Part shown: one piece after another, positions 48,133-56,680 of the stretch
Layout: every line of letters begins with the position of its first letter
How positions within the stretch are numbered: the first letter of the stretch is position 1
Source of the DNA: CAWFXC01 sp963819735
Lineage (GTDB): Bacteria; Actinomycetota; Acidimicrobiia; IMCC26256; DASPTH01
NCBI GenBank assembly: GCA_963819735.1
Contig: CAWFXC010000004.1
Location: 124,001-188,000, forward strand
Direction: 5' to 3'
DNA: 64,000 nt
The notes under the pieces: generated by a model
Databases searched by the model: none
What the model was told of the DNA's origin: nothing
The model's input: only the letters and a program-made list of their open reading frames with translations
Position numbers and translations under genes: made by a program

Positions 48133-49383
48133 ATGAGGCGCGGTCAGGCGGTCACGCGCCTACTCGGAGTATCCCGGGTGTTCGCGGTCGGGCCTCTCGT
48201 GCTCGGATTGCTGGTGTCGGGCGCGTTGGCACTCGCGTGGTCGCCGGTCGGCGGCACCGTGCGGCCCGCCGGCGCCCAGCAGAGCCTGATCGACTCCGAC
48301 CCCGCAGTGGTCAAGGCCCTCGCCGAGCTCGCCGACGCCCAATCCGCCGCGCACCAGGCCGCTGACCGGCTGGAGCAGACCACCGAGCAGAAGGCCGACG
48401 TCGAGGCGAAGATCGCCGACGACCAGTCGCGCATCACGGAGCTCGACCAGGAACGCGCCACCCTCGCCACCTGGCGCGACGGACTCCTCGCCAAGGTACG
48501 GGCCCGCGCCGCAGTGCTCTACCGCACCGGAGGCGACGGCACCGGTGTGGCCGAGATCCTGTCCGGCACCGCGCTTGACGGCGTGCGCCGCAAGGAGCTC
48601 GGCGACGTCGCCGCCCGCAACGACCGCGACACCATGCACAAGCTCGACGTCGCCCGCGACAACCTGGCCGTCGCCCAGGATTCGTTGCGTCACGACCAGG
48701 CCGACCTGCAGACCCAGCAGACCGCGCTCGACGCGTTGGTCGGCCAACTCCAACAGCAGCAGGCGGTGGTCGACCAGCAGGTCGCGGTGGCGAACGCCGC
48801 GCTCGAGCGCGCGAGGGTGATCGGCGCGTTGCACGCGGCCGGCGAGCCGATCATGGGTCCGGCGACGCTGACCGTCGACCAGATGATGGCGTGGTACGAC
48901 GCGCAGGGCTATCACCCGCGCCTCGCGCCCGGTGTCACCGTGGCCGACCTCGCGCAGATCTACCTCCAGGAGGGCGCCGACGAGAATGTGCGCGGCGACA
49001 TGGCGTTCGCCCAGGCGATCGTGGAGACCGGCGGCTTCGCGTCGTCGCCCGACAACAACTACTCCGGCCTCGGCTGGTGCGACAGTTGCACCCGCGGCAC
49101 CGTGTTCCCCACGCCGCGCGACGGCATCCGCGCCCAGATCCAGCTGCTCCTGAACTACGCCGACATCGATTCCCGCGCCGCGAACCTCCATCACCCGCCG
49201 TCGCCGTACTGGTGGGACCCGAATCCGTTGGTGGCCGCCCACTACTTCGACACCTACTTCGCCAAGGGTTGGGCCCCCACCTGGAGCCAGATGGGCCACG
49301 GCAACTGGGCGACCGACCCCAACTACGCGGGCAAGGTGATCAACGTGTACCACCAGATGGTGGCGTACACGCAGTCGCACTAG
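48133..49383 (+). CDS. secreted coiled-coil protein with glucosaminidase-type domain
   Basis: A 416-residue protein. A hydrophobic segment (about 17-38) is a signal or anchor. Then comes a long coiled coil (about 58-240: A-D-R-L-E-Q-T-T-E-Q-K-A-D-V-E, L-Q-Q-Q-Q-A-V-V-D-Q-Q), as in PcsB/RipA-type wall hydrolases. The C-terminal domain has Y-L-Q-E-G-A-D-E-N-V-R-G-D-M-A-F-A-Q-A-I-V-E-T-G-G-F and N-N-Y-S-G-L-G-W-C-D-S-C, a GH73-like glucosaminidase/lysozyme fold with the Glu in E-T-G. Likely cleaves peptidoglycan during division. No NlpC domain is seen. Confidence 0.82.
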   Translation: MRRGQAVTRLLGVSRVFAVGPLVLGLLVSGALALAWSPVGGTVRPAGAQQSLIDSDPAVVKALAELADAQSAAHQAADRLEQTTEQKADVEAKIADDQSRITELDQERATLATWRDGLLAKVRARAAVLYRTGGDGTGVAEILSGTALDGVRRKELGDVAARNDRDTMHKLDVARDNLAVAQDSLRHDQADLQTQQTALDALVGQLQQQQAVVDQQVAVANAALERARVIGALHAAGEPIMGPATLTVDQMMAWYDAQGYHPRLAPGVTVADLAQIYLQEGADENVRGDMAFAQAIVETGGFASSPDNNYSGLGWCDSCTRGTVFPTPRDGIRAQIQLLLNYADIDSRAANLHHPPSPYWWDPNPLVAAHYFDTYFAKGWAPTWSQMGHGNWATDPNYAGKVINVYHQMVAYTQSH

Positions 49384-49438
49384 CGGCGGTCGGCGCCACC
49401 CGTGGTGGACGAACGTGTGTTCGTCTACGCTGGCGAGC

Positions 49439-50125
49439 GTGGCGCCCCACCAGCGTTCGTTGTTCACGGTGGGCGAGCCCGCGGTGGAGCGCTCGGTCCC
49501 CTGGGAGCGGATCCAGCTCGACCCCGGCTCGTGGATCGATGTCGCGCGCGGCTGGCTGCTCGGGGCCGACGATCTCCTCGACGCGTTGGCTTCACGCGTC
49601 GCGTGGCACCAGGGGCGACGCCGCATGTACGACCGCATGGTCGACGACCCGCGTCTGTCGCGGCGCTACCACGATCCCGCGTCGGTCCCCCACCCGGTGC
49701 TCGCCGACGTGCGCGCCGAGTTGGCGGCGCGATACGGCGTCGGGCTCGGCCCGCTCGCGCTCAACTACTACCGCGACGGCCGCGACAGCGTCGCCTTCCA
49801 CCGCGACCGTGAGTTGCGTCGACTCGACGACACCCTGATCGCCATCGTCACCCTCGGCGCGCGCCGTCCGTTTCTCGTCCGGCCGCTCGCGGGCACGCGC
49901 CGTCGATCGCGCGACCTCGCGCCCGGTTCCGGCGACGTGCTCGTGATGGGCGGCGCCTGCCAACTCGCGTGGGAGCACGGCGTCCCCAAGGTCGCGCGCG
50001 CCGGGCCCCGCATCTCGGCCACCTGGCGTTGGGGCGGCCCGTGCGTGCCGGCGACCATCAGTGGTGCCGGCACGATCGGCCCCGCATTCGACACCATCGA
50101 ATCGTCGTCGGAGGTCACATCGTGA
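49439..50125 (+). CDS. AlkB-family 2-oxoglutarate dioxygenase
   Basis: A 228-residue DNA/RNA-repair-type dioxygenase. N-Y-Y-R-D-G-R-D-S-V-A-F-H-R-D near residue 112 has the H-x-D iron motif. H in W-E-H-G-V-P-K and R in R-I-S-A-T-W-R-W complete the Fe/2-oxoglutarate site. It removes alkyl groups from bases. GTG 49439 is preferred over 49415, which adds eight residues. The following glycosyltransferase frame may start inside its stop (GTG 50122-50124). Confidence 0.9.
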   Translation: MAPHQRSLFTVGEPAVERSVPWERIQLDPGSWIDVARGWLLGADDLLDALASRVAWHQGRRRMYDRMVDDPRLSRRYHDPASVPHPVLADVRAELAARYGVGLGPLALNYYRDGRDSVAFHRDRELRRLDDTLIAIVTLGARRPFLVRPLAGTRRRSRDLAPGSGDVLVMGGACQLAWEHGVPKVARAGPRISATWRWGGPCVPATISGAGTIGPAFDTIESSSEVTS

Positions 50126-50184
50126 CGCTCGATCGAGTGAGAACTGCACGCGCAGTGTGCGGTGCCTCTGACGTCGAGGATGCG

Positions 50185-51055
50185 ATGTATTCGATTTCGA
50201 TCGTGATGGCGGTCTACAACGGCGAGCCGCACATCGTCGAGCAACTCGAGGCGCTCGCGGCTCAGACCTATCGCGGATCGTGGGAGCTCATCGTGGTCGA
50301 CAATCGTTCGACCGATGGGAGCATCGAGTGTGCGCGACAGTTCAGCACGAGGCTGCCGAATCTGCAGATCATCGACGCGCACGCGAAGGCCGGGCGGTGC
50401 TTTGCGAGAAACGTGGGCGTCGGCCACGCATCCGGCGACTACATCCTGTTCCTCGATCAGGACGATCGTGTCGCTCCACTCTGGCTCGAGGCGATGGCTC
50501 GGGCCGCCGAGACCGCCGATGCCATCGGTGGGAAGGAACAACATCCACTTCTCGGTCGACGCCGACGGCACGGAGCGAGTCACGAAGCCGGCGTACGAGG
50601 ATCACCCCACCCACGGCTTGAACTTCCTCCCGTCGATCACGGGTGGGAACAGCGGCATGCGGAAGAGCCTGTTCTTCGAGCTCGGCGGATTCGATGAGCG
50701 GTATCCGAGTGGCGAAGACGTCGAGCTCTACTGGCGCGCGATGCTCGCCGGTCACGAAGTGAAGTTCGTCGCCGATGCGATGCTCGAGTACCGGCTCCGC
50801 ACCGGTGGGCGCGCGATCTTGCAGCGGACGGTCCGCGACGCCGCGGTCTACCCGTTGCTCTACCGCGAGTTCCGGTCCGCGGGCATGCCGCGGAGATCCA
50901 CTCGTGCCGCGATGCGCGCGTGGGCGCACCTCGGGCGCGAGGCCCCACGCGCACTGATCGCGGCACCGGAGACCCGCGACCAATGGGTCAATCAGCTCGC
51001 GTTGCTCTGGGGTCGAGTCCGCGGCAGCATCCGATACGGCGCCGTCTACCTCTGA
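50185..51055 (+). pseudogene. family 2 glycosyltransferase, +1 frameshift
   Basis: Reads M-Y-S-I-S-I-V-M-A-V-Y-N-G-E in one frame, with V-V-D-N-R-S-T-D-G-S and the metal motif F-L-D-Q-D-D, up to A-I-G-G-K near 50535. It continues in the next frame as N-N-I-H-F-S-V-D and G-E-D-V-E-L-Y-W-R-A-M-L-A-G. One extra G at about 50536 explains the shift; removing it gives about 290 residues. GTG 50122, overlapping the AlkB stop by 4 nt, is an earlier start. GT-A enzymes transfer sugars to lipids or glycans. Mutation or sequencing error. Confidence 0.75.
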
Positions 51056-51056
51056 G

Positions 51057-51995
51057 CTACGAGCTCGCGGCGACCCTCACACCCGCGAACAGGTCGGTCT
51101 CGTACTCGCCTTCGACGCGACCGGTGTCGACGAGCGAGCGTTCGAGGGAGTACTCCTCCCACGGGTGCAGCTCGCGCTCGGCGTCGAGCGGGACCTTGAA
51201 GAAGAAGCTGTCGGGCGCGACCTGGGTTTCGTGCGCGAGCAGCGCGGCGCGTCCGACGTCGATGAAGTCGCGCACGTCGATGCGCGTGGTCGTGGGATCG
51301 ATCTCCTCGACCGCGTCGTCGCCGTCGACGGCTTCGGCGCGGGCGGCGGCGTCACTCTCCATGCGCTCGATCCACTGGGTGAACGGGCTCTCCTCGCCCT
51401 GTTCGATGAACCAGTTGTGCATCGACTTGATGCGCCGCCGCGTGAACCCGGTGGTGAAGTAGAGCTTCAGCGGCTGCCAGGGCTCGCCGGCATCGGGGTA
51501 CCAGTCGGGGTCGCCGGCGCGCTCGAACGCGAGCACGGTGATCTCGTGCACGCGGATGTGGTCGGGGTGCGCGTAGACCCGGTCGCGGGCGTATCCGACC
51601 AGCACCTGCGGCCGTTCCGCGCGCACGATCGCGACCAACCGGCCGACCGCCTCGTCGAGGTCGGCGTTGGCGAAGTTGTCGGGATGGGCGTTGGCGTCGG
51701 TCTCGGCCATGCCGGAGTCGCGGTAGCCGAGCAGGTAGAGGGCGTCGTAGCCGATGATCCGGACGCTCTCGTCGAGCTCGCGGCGCCGGACGGCGGCGAG
51801 ATCGGCGCGGGTCTCGGGGCGGTCGGCAGCCGGGTTGAGGATGTCGCCGGCCTCGCCGCCGGTGCAGGTGACGAGCACCGTGCGGACGCCCTCGGCCGCG
51901 TAGCGGGCCATCGTGGCGGCGCCCTTGGAGGCCTCGTCGTCGGGGTGGGCGTGCACGGACATCACGCAGAGATCGGTGCGATCGGCCTCGGTCAT
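51057..51995 (-). CDS. mca: mycothiol S-conjugate amidase
   Basis: A 312-residue LmbE-like zinc amidase that cleaves mycothiol conjugates of toxins, an actinobacterial detoxification step. H-A-H-P-D-D-E-A-S-K-G-A-A-T (15-28) is the metal site, C-T-G-G-E-A-G-D-I follows, and D-R-V-Y-A-H-P-D-H-I carries the other His. C-terminal features (F-T-R-R-R-I-K-S-M, F-F-F-K-V-P) favour Mca over MshB. ATG 51993-51995. It is convergent with the glycosyltransferase, one nucleotide apart. Confidence 0.9.
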   Translation of the reverse strand: MTEADRTDLCVMSVHAHPDDEASKGAATMARYAAEGVRTVLVTCTGGEAGDILNPAADRPETRADLAAVRRRELDESVRIIGYDALYLLGYRDSGMAETDANAHPDNFANADLDEAVGRLVAIVRAERPQVLVGYARDRVYAHPDHIRVHEITVLAFERAGDPDWYPDAGEPWQPLKLYFTTGFTRRRIKSMHNWFIEQGEESPFTQWIERMESDAAARAEAVDGDDAVEEIDPTTTRIDVRDFIDVGRAALLAHETQVAPDSFFFKVPLDAERELHPWEEYSLERSLVDTGRVEGEYETDLFAGVRVAASS

Positions 51996-52042
51996 GGCCT
52001 TCCAGCTTACCGGCGGGCCACCTTCCGGTCGGTCCCCGCCGC

Positions 52043-52130
52043 GTTTCGGGCCTGCGCCCGCCTCGCTTCGGGCCTGCGCCCACCTCGCTTCGGGCCTGCG
52101 CCCACCTCGCTTCGGGCCTGCGCCCACCCC
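52043..52130. repeat. four tandem 22 bp repeats upstream of the phasin promoter
   Basis: Units at 52043-52064, 52065-52086, 52087-52108 and 52109-52130 share the core TTCGGGCCTGCGCCC; units 2 and 3 are identical, units 1 and 4 differ by one or two bases. The array lies between the divergent mca start and the phasin-like -35 box. Confidence 0.8.
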
Positions 52131-52162
52131 GCTTGACACATCAAGCAATCGCTGTCTATACT
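52131..52162 (+). promoter_or_regulatory. consensus promoter with palindromic operator over the -35
   Basis: TTGACA at 52133-52138 and TATACT at 52157-52162 with an 18 bp spacer form a near-consensus sigma-70-type promoter. GCTTGA/TCAAGC (52131-52136 and 52141-52146) is a perfect palindrome with a 4 nt centre covering the -35, a likely repressor site. It drives the phasin-like gene starting at 52199. Confidence 0.65.
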
Positions 52163-52198
52163 TGCTGGATCCCCGAATCCCCCCGATCAGGAGCACAC

Positions 52199-52483
52199 AT
52201 GCCTACCAAGACCGCCGACCCGACCGCCGTTCTCACCGATGCCTTCATCTCCGGAGTGAAGCAGAGCCAGGAACTCGCCTTCAGCGGGATCACCGCCTGG
52301 ACCGAGCTCGCGGGCAAGGCGTTCACGCTGCCCGAGATGGAGTCGCTGCCCTTCGTCGACGCCATGCCGAACCCGAAGGACATGATCGAGTCCAGCTTCT
52401 CCTTCTTCGAAGAGCTGCTCGCTACGCAGAAGGACTTCGCGATCAAGATCGTCGACGCCGTCGCGCCGAAGAAGGTCGCCTGA
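52199..52483 (+). CDS. phasin-like PHA granule protein
   Basis: A 94-residue amphipathic helical protein: A-F-I-S-G-V-K-Q-S-Q-E-L-A-F-S-G-I-T-A-W-T-E-L-A and S-F-F-E-E-L-L-A-T-Q-K-D-F-A, ending A-P-K-K-V-A. It resembles short actinobacterial phasins that coat polyhydroxyalkanoate granules. AGGAG at 52189-52193 fixes the ATG. The strong promoter fits an abundant structural protein. The next genes are an XRE regulator, a depolymerase-like hydrolase and PhaC, which supports the role. Confidence 0.75.
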   Translation: MPTKTADPTAVLTDAFISGVKQSQELAFSGITAWTELAGKAFTLPEMESLPFVDAMPNPKDMIESSFSFFEELLATQKDFAIKIVDAVAPKKVA

Positions 52484-52496
52484 GCCAAGCTGCTGT

Positions 52497-52533
52497 CGCC
52501 GCCCGGTCCGGTCCCCCCCGGGACCGGGCGGCG
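52497..52533 (+). terminator. 13 bp stem terminator after the phasin-like gene
   Basis: Perfect arms CGCCGCCCGGTCC (52497-52509) and its complement (52521-52533) enclose an 11 nt C-rich loop, 14 nt after the phasin stop and before the regulator ATG at 52555. It would limit readthrough into the regulator. Confidence 0.6.
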
Positions 52534-52554
52534 GCGGTTGCGAGCCGTCGAGCC

Positions 52555-52932
52555 ATGACCGACACCGCCGACGATCGCGACGACCAGCTCCATTCGCTCG
52601 GTGCATTCATCCGGGCGCAACGTCAGCTCGCCAACCTGTCCCTGCGGCAGATGGCCGAGCTGGCGCAGGTGTCGAATCCCTATCTGAGCCAGCTCGAGCG
52701 GGGTCTCCACGAGCCCTCCGTGCGTGTGCTCCAGTCGATCAGCCGGGCGCTGAACCTGTCGGCCGAGACCCTGCTCGCCCACGCCGGCGTCGTCGACGAA
52801 CCGGAAACCGACACGACCGTCGACACCGAGGCCGCCATCCGACGCGACGCCCGCTTGAGCGACGAGCAGAAGCAGGCCCTGCTGTCGGTGTACCGCAGCT
52901 ACGTGCAGGTCAACCGGTCGGCGTCGGAGTAA
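52555..52932 (+). CDS. XRE-family transcriptional regulator
   Basis: A 125-residue protein with a Cro/CI-type HTH: L-G-A-F-I-R-A-Q-R-Q-L-A-N-L-S-L-R-Q-M-A-E-L-A-Q-V-S-N-P-Y-L-S-Q-L-E-R-G (about 14-50). An acidic linker and a helical C-terminus follow. It lies next to the phasin gene whose -35 carries a palindrome, so it is a likely regulator of granule genes. The ATG is at 52555. Its 3' end overlaps the depolymerase-like gene by 23 nt. Confidence 0.85.
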   Translation: MTDTADDRDDQLHSLGAFIRAQRQLANLSLRQMAELAQVSNPYLSQLERGLHEPSVRVLQSISRALNLSAETLLAHAGVVDEPETDTTVDTEAAIRRDARLSDEQKQALLSVYRSYVQVNRSASE

Positions 52933-53806
52933 CCGCGTCGAGGAACTCGCAGATCACGCGCGCGACGGGCGTTGGGTCGTCAGCCAGGAGAAAGAAGTGC
53001 CCGGCCTCCGGAAACACCGTGAGCGTGCTGTCGGGCAGGCGACGGTCGAGCAGCCGCGCGTTGGCGAGCGGCGCGAGCCGGTCGTGGCCACCGGCGAGCA
53101 CGAGGGTCGGCGTGCGCAGCTTCGGCAACCAGAGCCACGACGACCACCCGGCCGCCGCGAGCAGTTGCCACCAGTAGCCGAGCGGGTTCGGTGGGCGGCG
53201 CCGCCACGCATCGTCGCTGGTCGAGAACGCATCGGGGCCGGCGTCGTCGCCGGTGAGAGCCTGGAGCGACTGCTGGATCGGCGGCAGCAGGGCGACGGGC
53301 GCCCGCGCCAGCAGCGTGAGGAAGGCGAGCGGGTCGCCCGGGCTCGCACCCCAGCCGCACGTGGTGGCGGCGAGTACCAACCGGTGCACCCGCTCCGGGT
53401 GGTCGTGGGCGATCTGCTGGGCGATCGCCCCGCCGAACGAGAACCCCAGCAGGTCGAACTCGAGAACCTCCAACGCGTCGCTGAGGGCGACGGTGAGCGC
53501 GGCCAGGCCCGGGATCGACCGCGGGATCGGGGGCGTGGTCGATCCGCCGGTGCCGGGCGCGTCGAAGGCGATCGTGCGCCGGGCCCCCAGCGCCCGCCGC
53601 AGCGGCTTCCACATCTCGAGGTTGGCGCCCAGGCCGTTGACCAGCAGCAGCGGGCGCCCTCCGCCGCCGGAATCTTCGACGCGGAGGCTCTGGCGGCCGA
53701 TGACGACGTCGCGCACGGTTTGCGCGTTCGGCGCGGGCGAAGTCGGCGCGGGCGAAGTCGGCGTGGTGGCAGGACGCGGCCGGGCGTGGGGGCGGGCGTC
53801 GGTCAC
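52910..53806 (-). CDS. alpha/beta hydrolase, PhaZ-like PHA depolymerase
   Basis: A 298-residue hydrolase. The nucleophile elbow is L-L-G-F-S-F-G-G-A-I-A (Ser), oxyanion region L-V-N-G-L-G-A-N-L, Asp in L-A-G-G-H-D-R-L and His in E-A-G-H-F-F-L. The fold and G-x-S-x-G elbow resemble medium-chain intracellular PHA depolymerases. The low-complexity N-terminus (about 25 residues, Thr/Pro/Ala) may not be real; an internal start is possible. It lies directly downstream of phaC (18 nt). Confidence 0.78.
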   Translation of the reverse strand: MTDARPHARPRPATTPTSPAPTSPAPNAQTVRDVVIGRQSLRVEDSGGGGRPLLLVNGLGANLEMWKPLRRALGARRTIAFDAPGTGGSTTPPIPRSIPGLAALTVALSDALEVLEFDLLGFSFGGAIAQQIAHDHPERVHRLVLAATTCGWGASPGDPLAFLTLLARAPVALLPPIQQSLQALTGDDAGPDAFSTSDDAWRRRPPNPLGYWWQLLAAAGWSSWLWLPKLRTPTLVLAGGHDRLAPLANARLLDRRLPDSTLTVFPEAGHFFLLADDPTPVARVICEFLDAVTPTPTG

Positions 53807-53824
53807 CGTGGTGACGGGCGGTCG

Positions 53825-55573
53825 TCAGCTGAGAACGTAGGTACCCGGGGCGTCACCGATCACAGGGTAGGCGGCGCTGCCGATTGCGGGCGGAACGCGC
53901 AGCGTGCCGGCGCGCGCCGCGATCCACGACGCCCAGTCGTTCCACCACGTGTCCTGGTGTTGCTCCGCCCCCGCCTGCCACGCGTCGGCGGTGTCGGGGA
54001 GATCGTCGTTGGTCCACAGCCGGACCTTCGGCGTGAGCGGGCTGACGATGCCGGCGATGTGACCGCCCGACGTCATCACGAAGCGGGTGGCGCCCTTGAA
54101 CAGGCGGGCGGTGCGGTACGACACGCGCCACGGCACGATGTGGTCGTCGATCCCGGCCACCACGTAGGAGTCGATCCCGATCTCCGATACCGCGAGCCGC
54201 TCCCCCATGGCCACGTACTCGTCGTGGGCGAGCGAGTTCTCGATGTACATGGCGCGGATGAACTCGGCGTGCGCCCGGCCCGGCATGTTGGTGCTGTCGG
54301 CGTTCCAGGCGAGCAGGTCGAACGCGGGCGGCGACTGGCCGCACAGCCAGCCGTCGATCACGTAACGGAACACGAGGTCGTTGGCGCGCAGGAGGTCGAA
54401 GGTGCGGGCCATGTCCTTGCCCTCGAGGTACCCCTTCTTCTCCATGCGCCGCACGAGGCCTTCGACGGTGCCGGGGTCGGCGAACACGTCGGCGAGGGCA
54501 CCGGCGCGGTCGTAGTCGACGGCGGAGTTGAGGTACGTCGCGGAGTTCACGAACTTGTCGCCGCACGCGTCGAGGTACGCGAGCGCCATAACGGTCATCG
54601 TGCCGCCGAGACAGATGGCGAGGGTGTTGATCACCTCGCTGCCGGCGATCTCGCGCACGACGTCGAACGCGGCGAGTGGGCCGAGGCGGAGGTAGTCGTC
54701 GAACGCGACGTCGCGCATCGACTCGTCGGGATTGCGGAAGCTGAGGGCGAACGTGGTGTGGCCGTGATCGACGGCCCATTCGACGAGGCTCTTCCCCGGT
54801 GCGAGGTCGGCGATGTAGTAGCGGTTGATCCACGGCGGGATCACGAGGAGCGGCACCGAGAACACCGCGGCGGTGGTGGGCTCGTACTGGATGATCTCGA
54901 TCAGTGAGTTGCGGTAGACGACCTTGCCGCGGGTGGCCGCGGTGTTCTTGCCCAGCACGAAGGGGGCGCGGTCGACCTGACGGGGCCAGCCGTCGTTCTC
55001 GAGGACGTCGCGCACGAAGTTCCACGCGCCGTGGAGCACGCTGGTGCCGCCGGTCTCGAACGCCCGCTTCAAGGCGCGGGGATTGGTGAACAGGAGGTTC
55101 GACGGCGACAGCGTGTTCACGAGGAGGTCGGCGGCGAACTCGGCTTTGTGGCTCTCCGGGGGCTCGAGGCCCGACGCCTCGACGAGGTCCCGCAGCAGTC
55201 GGCCGGTGATCAGGTACACCTGCAGCATCCCGTGGAACAGGATGTTCTCCGACCACGTGGGGTCCTGGAAGCGGGCGTCGCGGGGCTCGGGCTCGGCCAC
55301 ACCCGGCAACTCGATCCCCACCAGCCGGGTGGCCAGGTTGGTGCCGACCATCCCGAGACCGACGCCGTAGCGCAGCCACGCCGGGGTGGCGTGGATCGGC
55401 CGTCGTGCGGCGCGGCCGACGGCCCGGAACAGGCTCCGCCCGAGCGACACCGGGTCGGCGGTGTCGAACGCGCCCTCGGTGATGCCGATCAGGTCGTTGA
55501 GCGCCGGCGACTCGTCGGGGTCGCCGGCCACGGGCTTCTCCGGCACGCTTCCCACCTCTGTCGGACGGATCAC
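53825..55573 (-). CDS. phaC: polyhydroxyalkanoate synthase PhaC
   Basis: A 582-residue granule-bound polymerase that joins 3-hydroxyacyl-CoA units. The lipase-like box is A-I-C321-L-G-G with the catalytic Cys, Asp in G-I-D-D-H-I-V-P-W (476-477) and His in S-G-G-H505-I-A-G-I. Family words P-P-W-I-N-R-Y-Y-I-A-D-L and N-P-D-E-S-M-R are present. Length fits class I. The first Gly of the usual G-x-C-x-G-G box is Ala, a minor departure. Transcribed with the depolymerase-like gene. Confidence 0.93.
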   Translation of the reverse strand: MIRPTEVGSVPEKPVAGDPDESPALNDLIGITEGAFDTADPVSLGRSLFRAVGRAARRPIHATPAWLRYGVGLGMVGTNLATRLVGIELPGVAEPEPRDARFQDPTWSENILFHGMLQVYLITGRLLRDLVEASGLEPPESHKAEFAADLLVNTLSPSNLLFTNPRALKRAFETGGTSVLHGAWNFVRDVLENDGWPRQVDRAPFVLGKNTAATRGKVVYRNSLIEIIQYEPTTAAVFSVPLLVIPPWINRYYIADLAPGKSLVEWAVDHGHTTFALSFRNPDESMRDVAFDDYLRLGPLAAFDVVREIAGSEVINTLAICLGGTMTVMALAYLDACGDKFVNSATYLNSAVDYDRAGALADVFADPGTVEGLVRRMEKKGYLEGKDMARTFDLLRANDLVFRYVIDGWLCGQSPPAFDLLAWNADSTNMPGRAHAEFIRAMYIENSLAHDEYVAMGERLAVSEIGIDSYVVAGIDDHIVPWRVSYRTARLFKGATRFVMTSGGHIAGIVSPLTPKVRLWTNDDLPDTADAWQAGAEQHQDTWWNDWASWIAARAGTLRVPPAIGSAAYPVIGDAPGTYVLS

Positions 55574-55669
55574 CGCATCCTGCCACGAACTGGCGTCGCC
55601 GGCGCGCGTGTAGGGGCCTCGGGCGACGCCGGTCCGTGGGTTTCGGCGGTTCGGCGGGGTTCGGTGGGG

Positions 55670-56128
55670 TTAGCCGACGAGGACGTTGGGGCGGGGCAGG
55701 CCCTGGGCTTCGCAGAGCGCGTAGTACGCGGCCAGGCTGCCGGCGCCGTCGGAGACGGAGTCGATGTTGCCGTCGGCGTCGAGGTTGAGGTTGGCGCCGA
55801 GCATCTGGAACCAGACCCGGGTGTCGTCCTCCACGCACTGCAGCGTGTGGACCGACCCCGCGGGCTCGTAGAGGAACGAGCCGGCCCGGTTCACGTACTC
55901 GTACTCCTTGTACTTCCAGCCGCCCGAGGTCGTGTAGCCCCAGACCGGGCCGGTGTGGCGGTGGGTCTGGACCTCGAAGCCGCTCTGGAAGATGTTCTCG
56001 ATGATCCAGAGCCCTTCGCGCTCGTTCACCTGGAGCACCTTGAGCTTGTTGCCGTTGCCGATGTCGACGAACGGCAACTCGTCGACGCCGATGTGCACCG
56101 CGGTGGGCGCGGTCTCGATCATGGCCAT
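55670..56128 (-). CDS. cupin, 2,4'-dihydroxyacetophenone dioxygenase-like
   Basis: A 152-residue cupin. V-Q-T-H-R-H-T-G-P-V-W-G-Y-T supplies the first metal motif, W-K-Y-K-E-Y-E-Y is typical of the dihydroxyacetophenone dioxygenase family, and P-A-G-S-V-H-T-L is the second motif. Such enzymes cleave C-C bonds next to ketones. It sits at the end of a leftward cluster with a SnoaL-like protein and a Rieske oxygenase, so a role in aromatic or ketone breakdown is likely. Confidence 0.8.
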   Translation of the reverse strand: MAMIETAPTAVHIGVDELPFVDIGNGNKLKVLQVNEREGLWIIENIFQSGFEVQTHRHTGPVWGYTTSGGWKYKEYEYVNRAGSFLYEPAGSVHTLQCVEDDTRVWFQMLGANLNLDADGNIDSVSDGAGSLAAYYALCEAQGLPRPNVLVG

Positions 56129-56161
56129 GACGGGTCCTCCTGCTGATTCACGGCTGCTGCT

Positions 56162-56680
56162 CTACGCCTCGTGATACGTGATGTCGGTCCGGTCGCGGGC
56201 GCCGACGGTCCAGTCGTCGGCGAACGCGAAGCGCACTGCACTGTCGAAGGGCACCGTATAGCTCCAATCGAACGCGCACACGCGGGTGGCGATGAGCCAG
56301 TGCCCGTCGCGACGTTCGAAGCGGTCGACGTAGCGCAGCCCGAGCAGCATGTCGGTCTGCATGCCGTCGTCGTCGGGGCGGCTGATGTGGTGCGCGACGC
56401 AGTAGGTGTCGGTGTGCGCGACGGACCGGTCGGCGTCGAGCCGGATCCGGGGCGAGCCGATGAAGTGCATCGTCGCCTCGAAGTGCGGGAGCGTCTCCAC
56501 CACCCACTTGCCGAACGCGACGCCGTCACCCTGGAACACGTTGTGGTCGTCGGTGCCGTCGGGGTGGTAGCAGGACGCGATGAGATCGGCGTCGAGGCGG
56601 TCCGTGCCGCGCGCCAACGCCTTGATCACGTCGCCGATCTCCTCGCGCGCGAGCAGATCGTCGACGGTGAGGTCACCCAC
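56162..56680 (-). CDS. SnoaL-like (NTF2-fold) protein, possible oxygenase partner
   Basis: A 172-residue NTF2-fold protein. L-L-A-R-E-E-I-G-D-V-I-K-A-L-A-R-G-T-D-R-L-D and S-C-Y-H-P-D-G-T-D-D are typical of SnoaL_4 proteins, as are H-W-L-I-A-T-R-V-C-A-F-D-W-S-Y. Proteins of this fold serve as beta subunits of ring-hydroxylating oxygenases or as small isomerases. The start overlaps the Rieske gene stop by 8 nt, which favours a functional link to that oxygenase. Confidence 0.8.
   Translation of the reverse strand: MGDLTVDDLLAREEIGDVIKALARGTDRLDADLIASCYHPDGTDDHNVFQGDGVAFGKWVVETLPHFEATMHFIGSPRIRLDADRSVAHTDTYCVAHHISRPDDDGMQTDMLLGLRYVDRFERRDGHWLIATRVCAFDWSYTVPFDSAVRFAFADDWTVGARDRTDITYHEA

Noticed and set aside
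55574..55669. C/A-rich repeats (ACCCC, GAACC) between phaC and the cupin gene
   Set aside because: Simple-sequence character only. No stem, promoter or coding sign strong enough to report.
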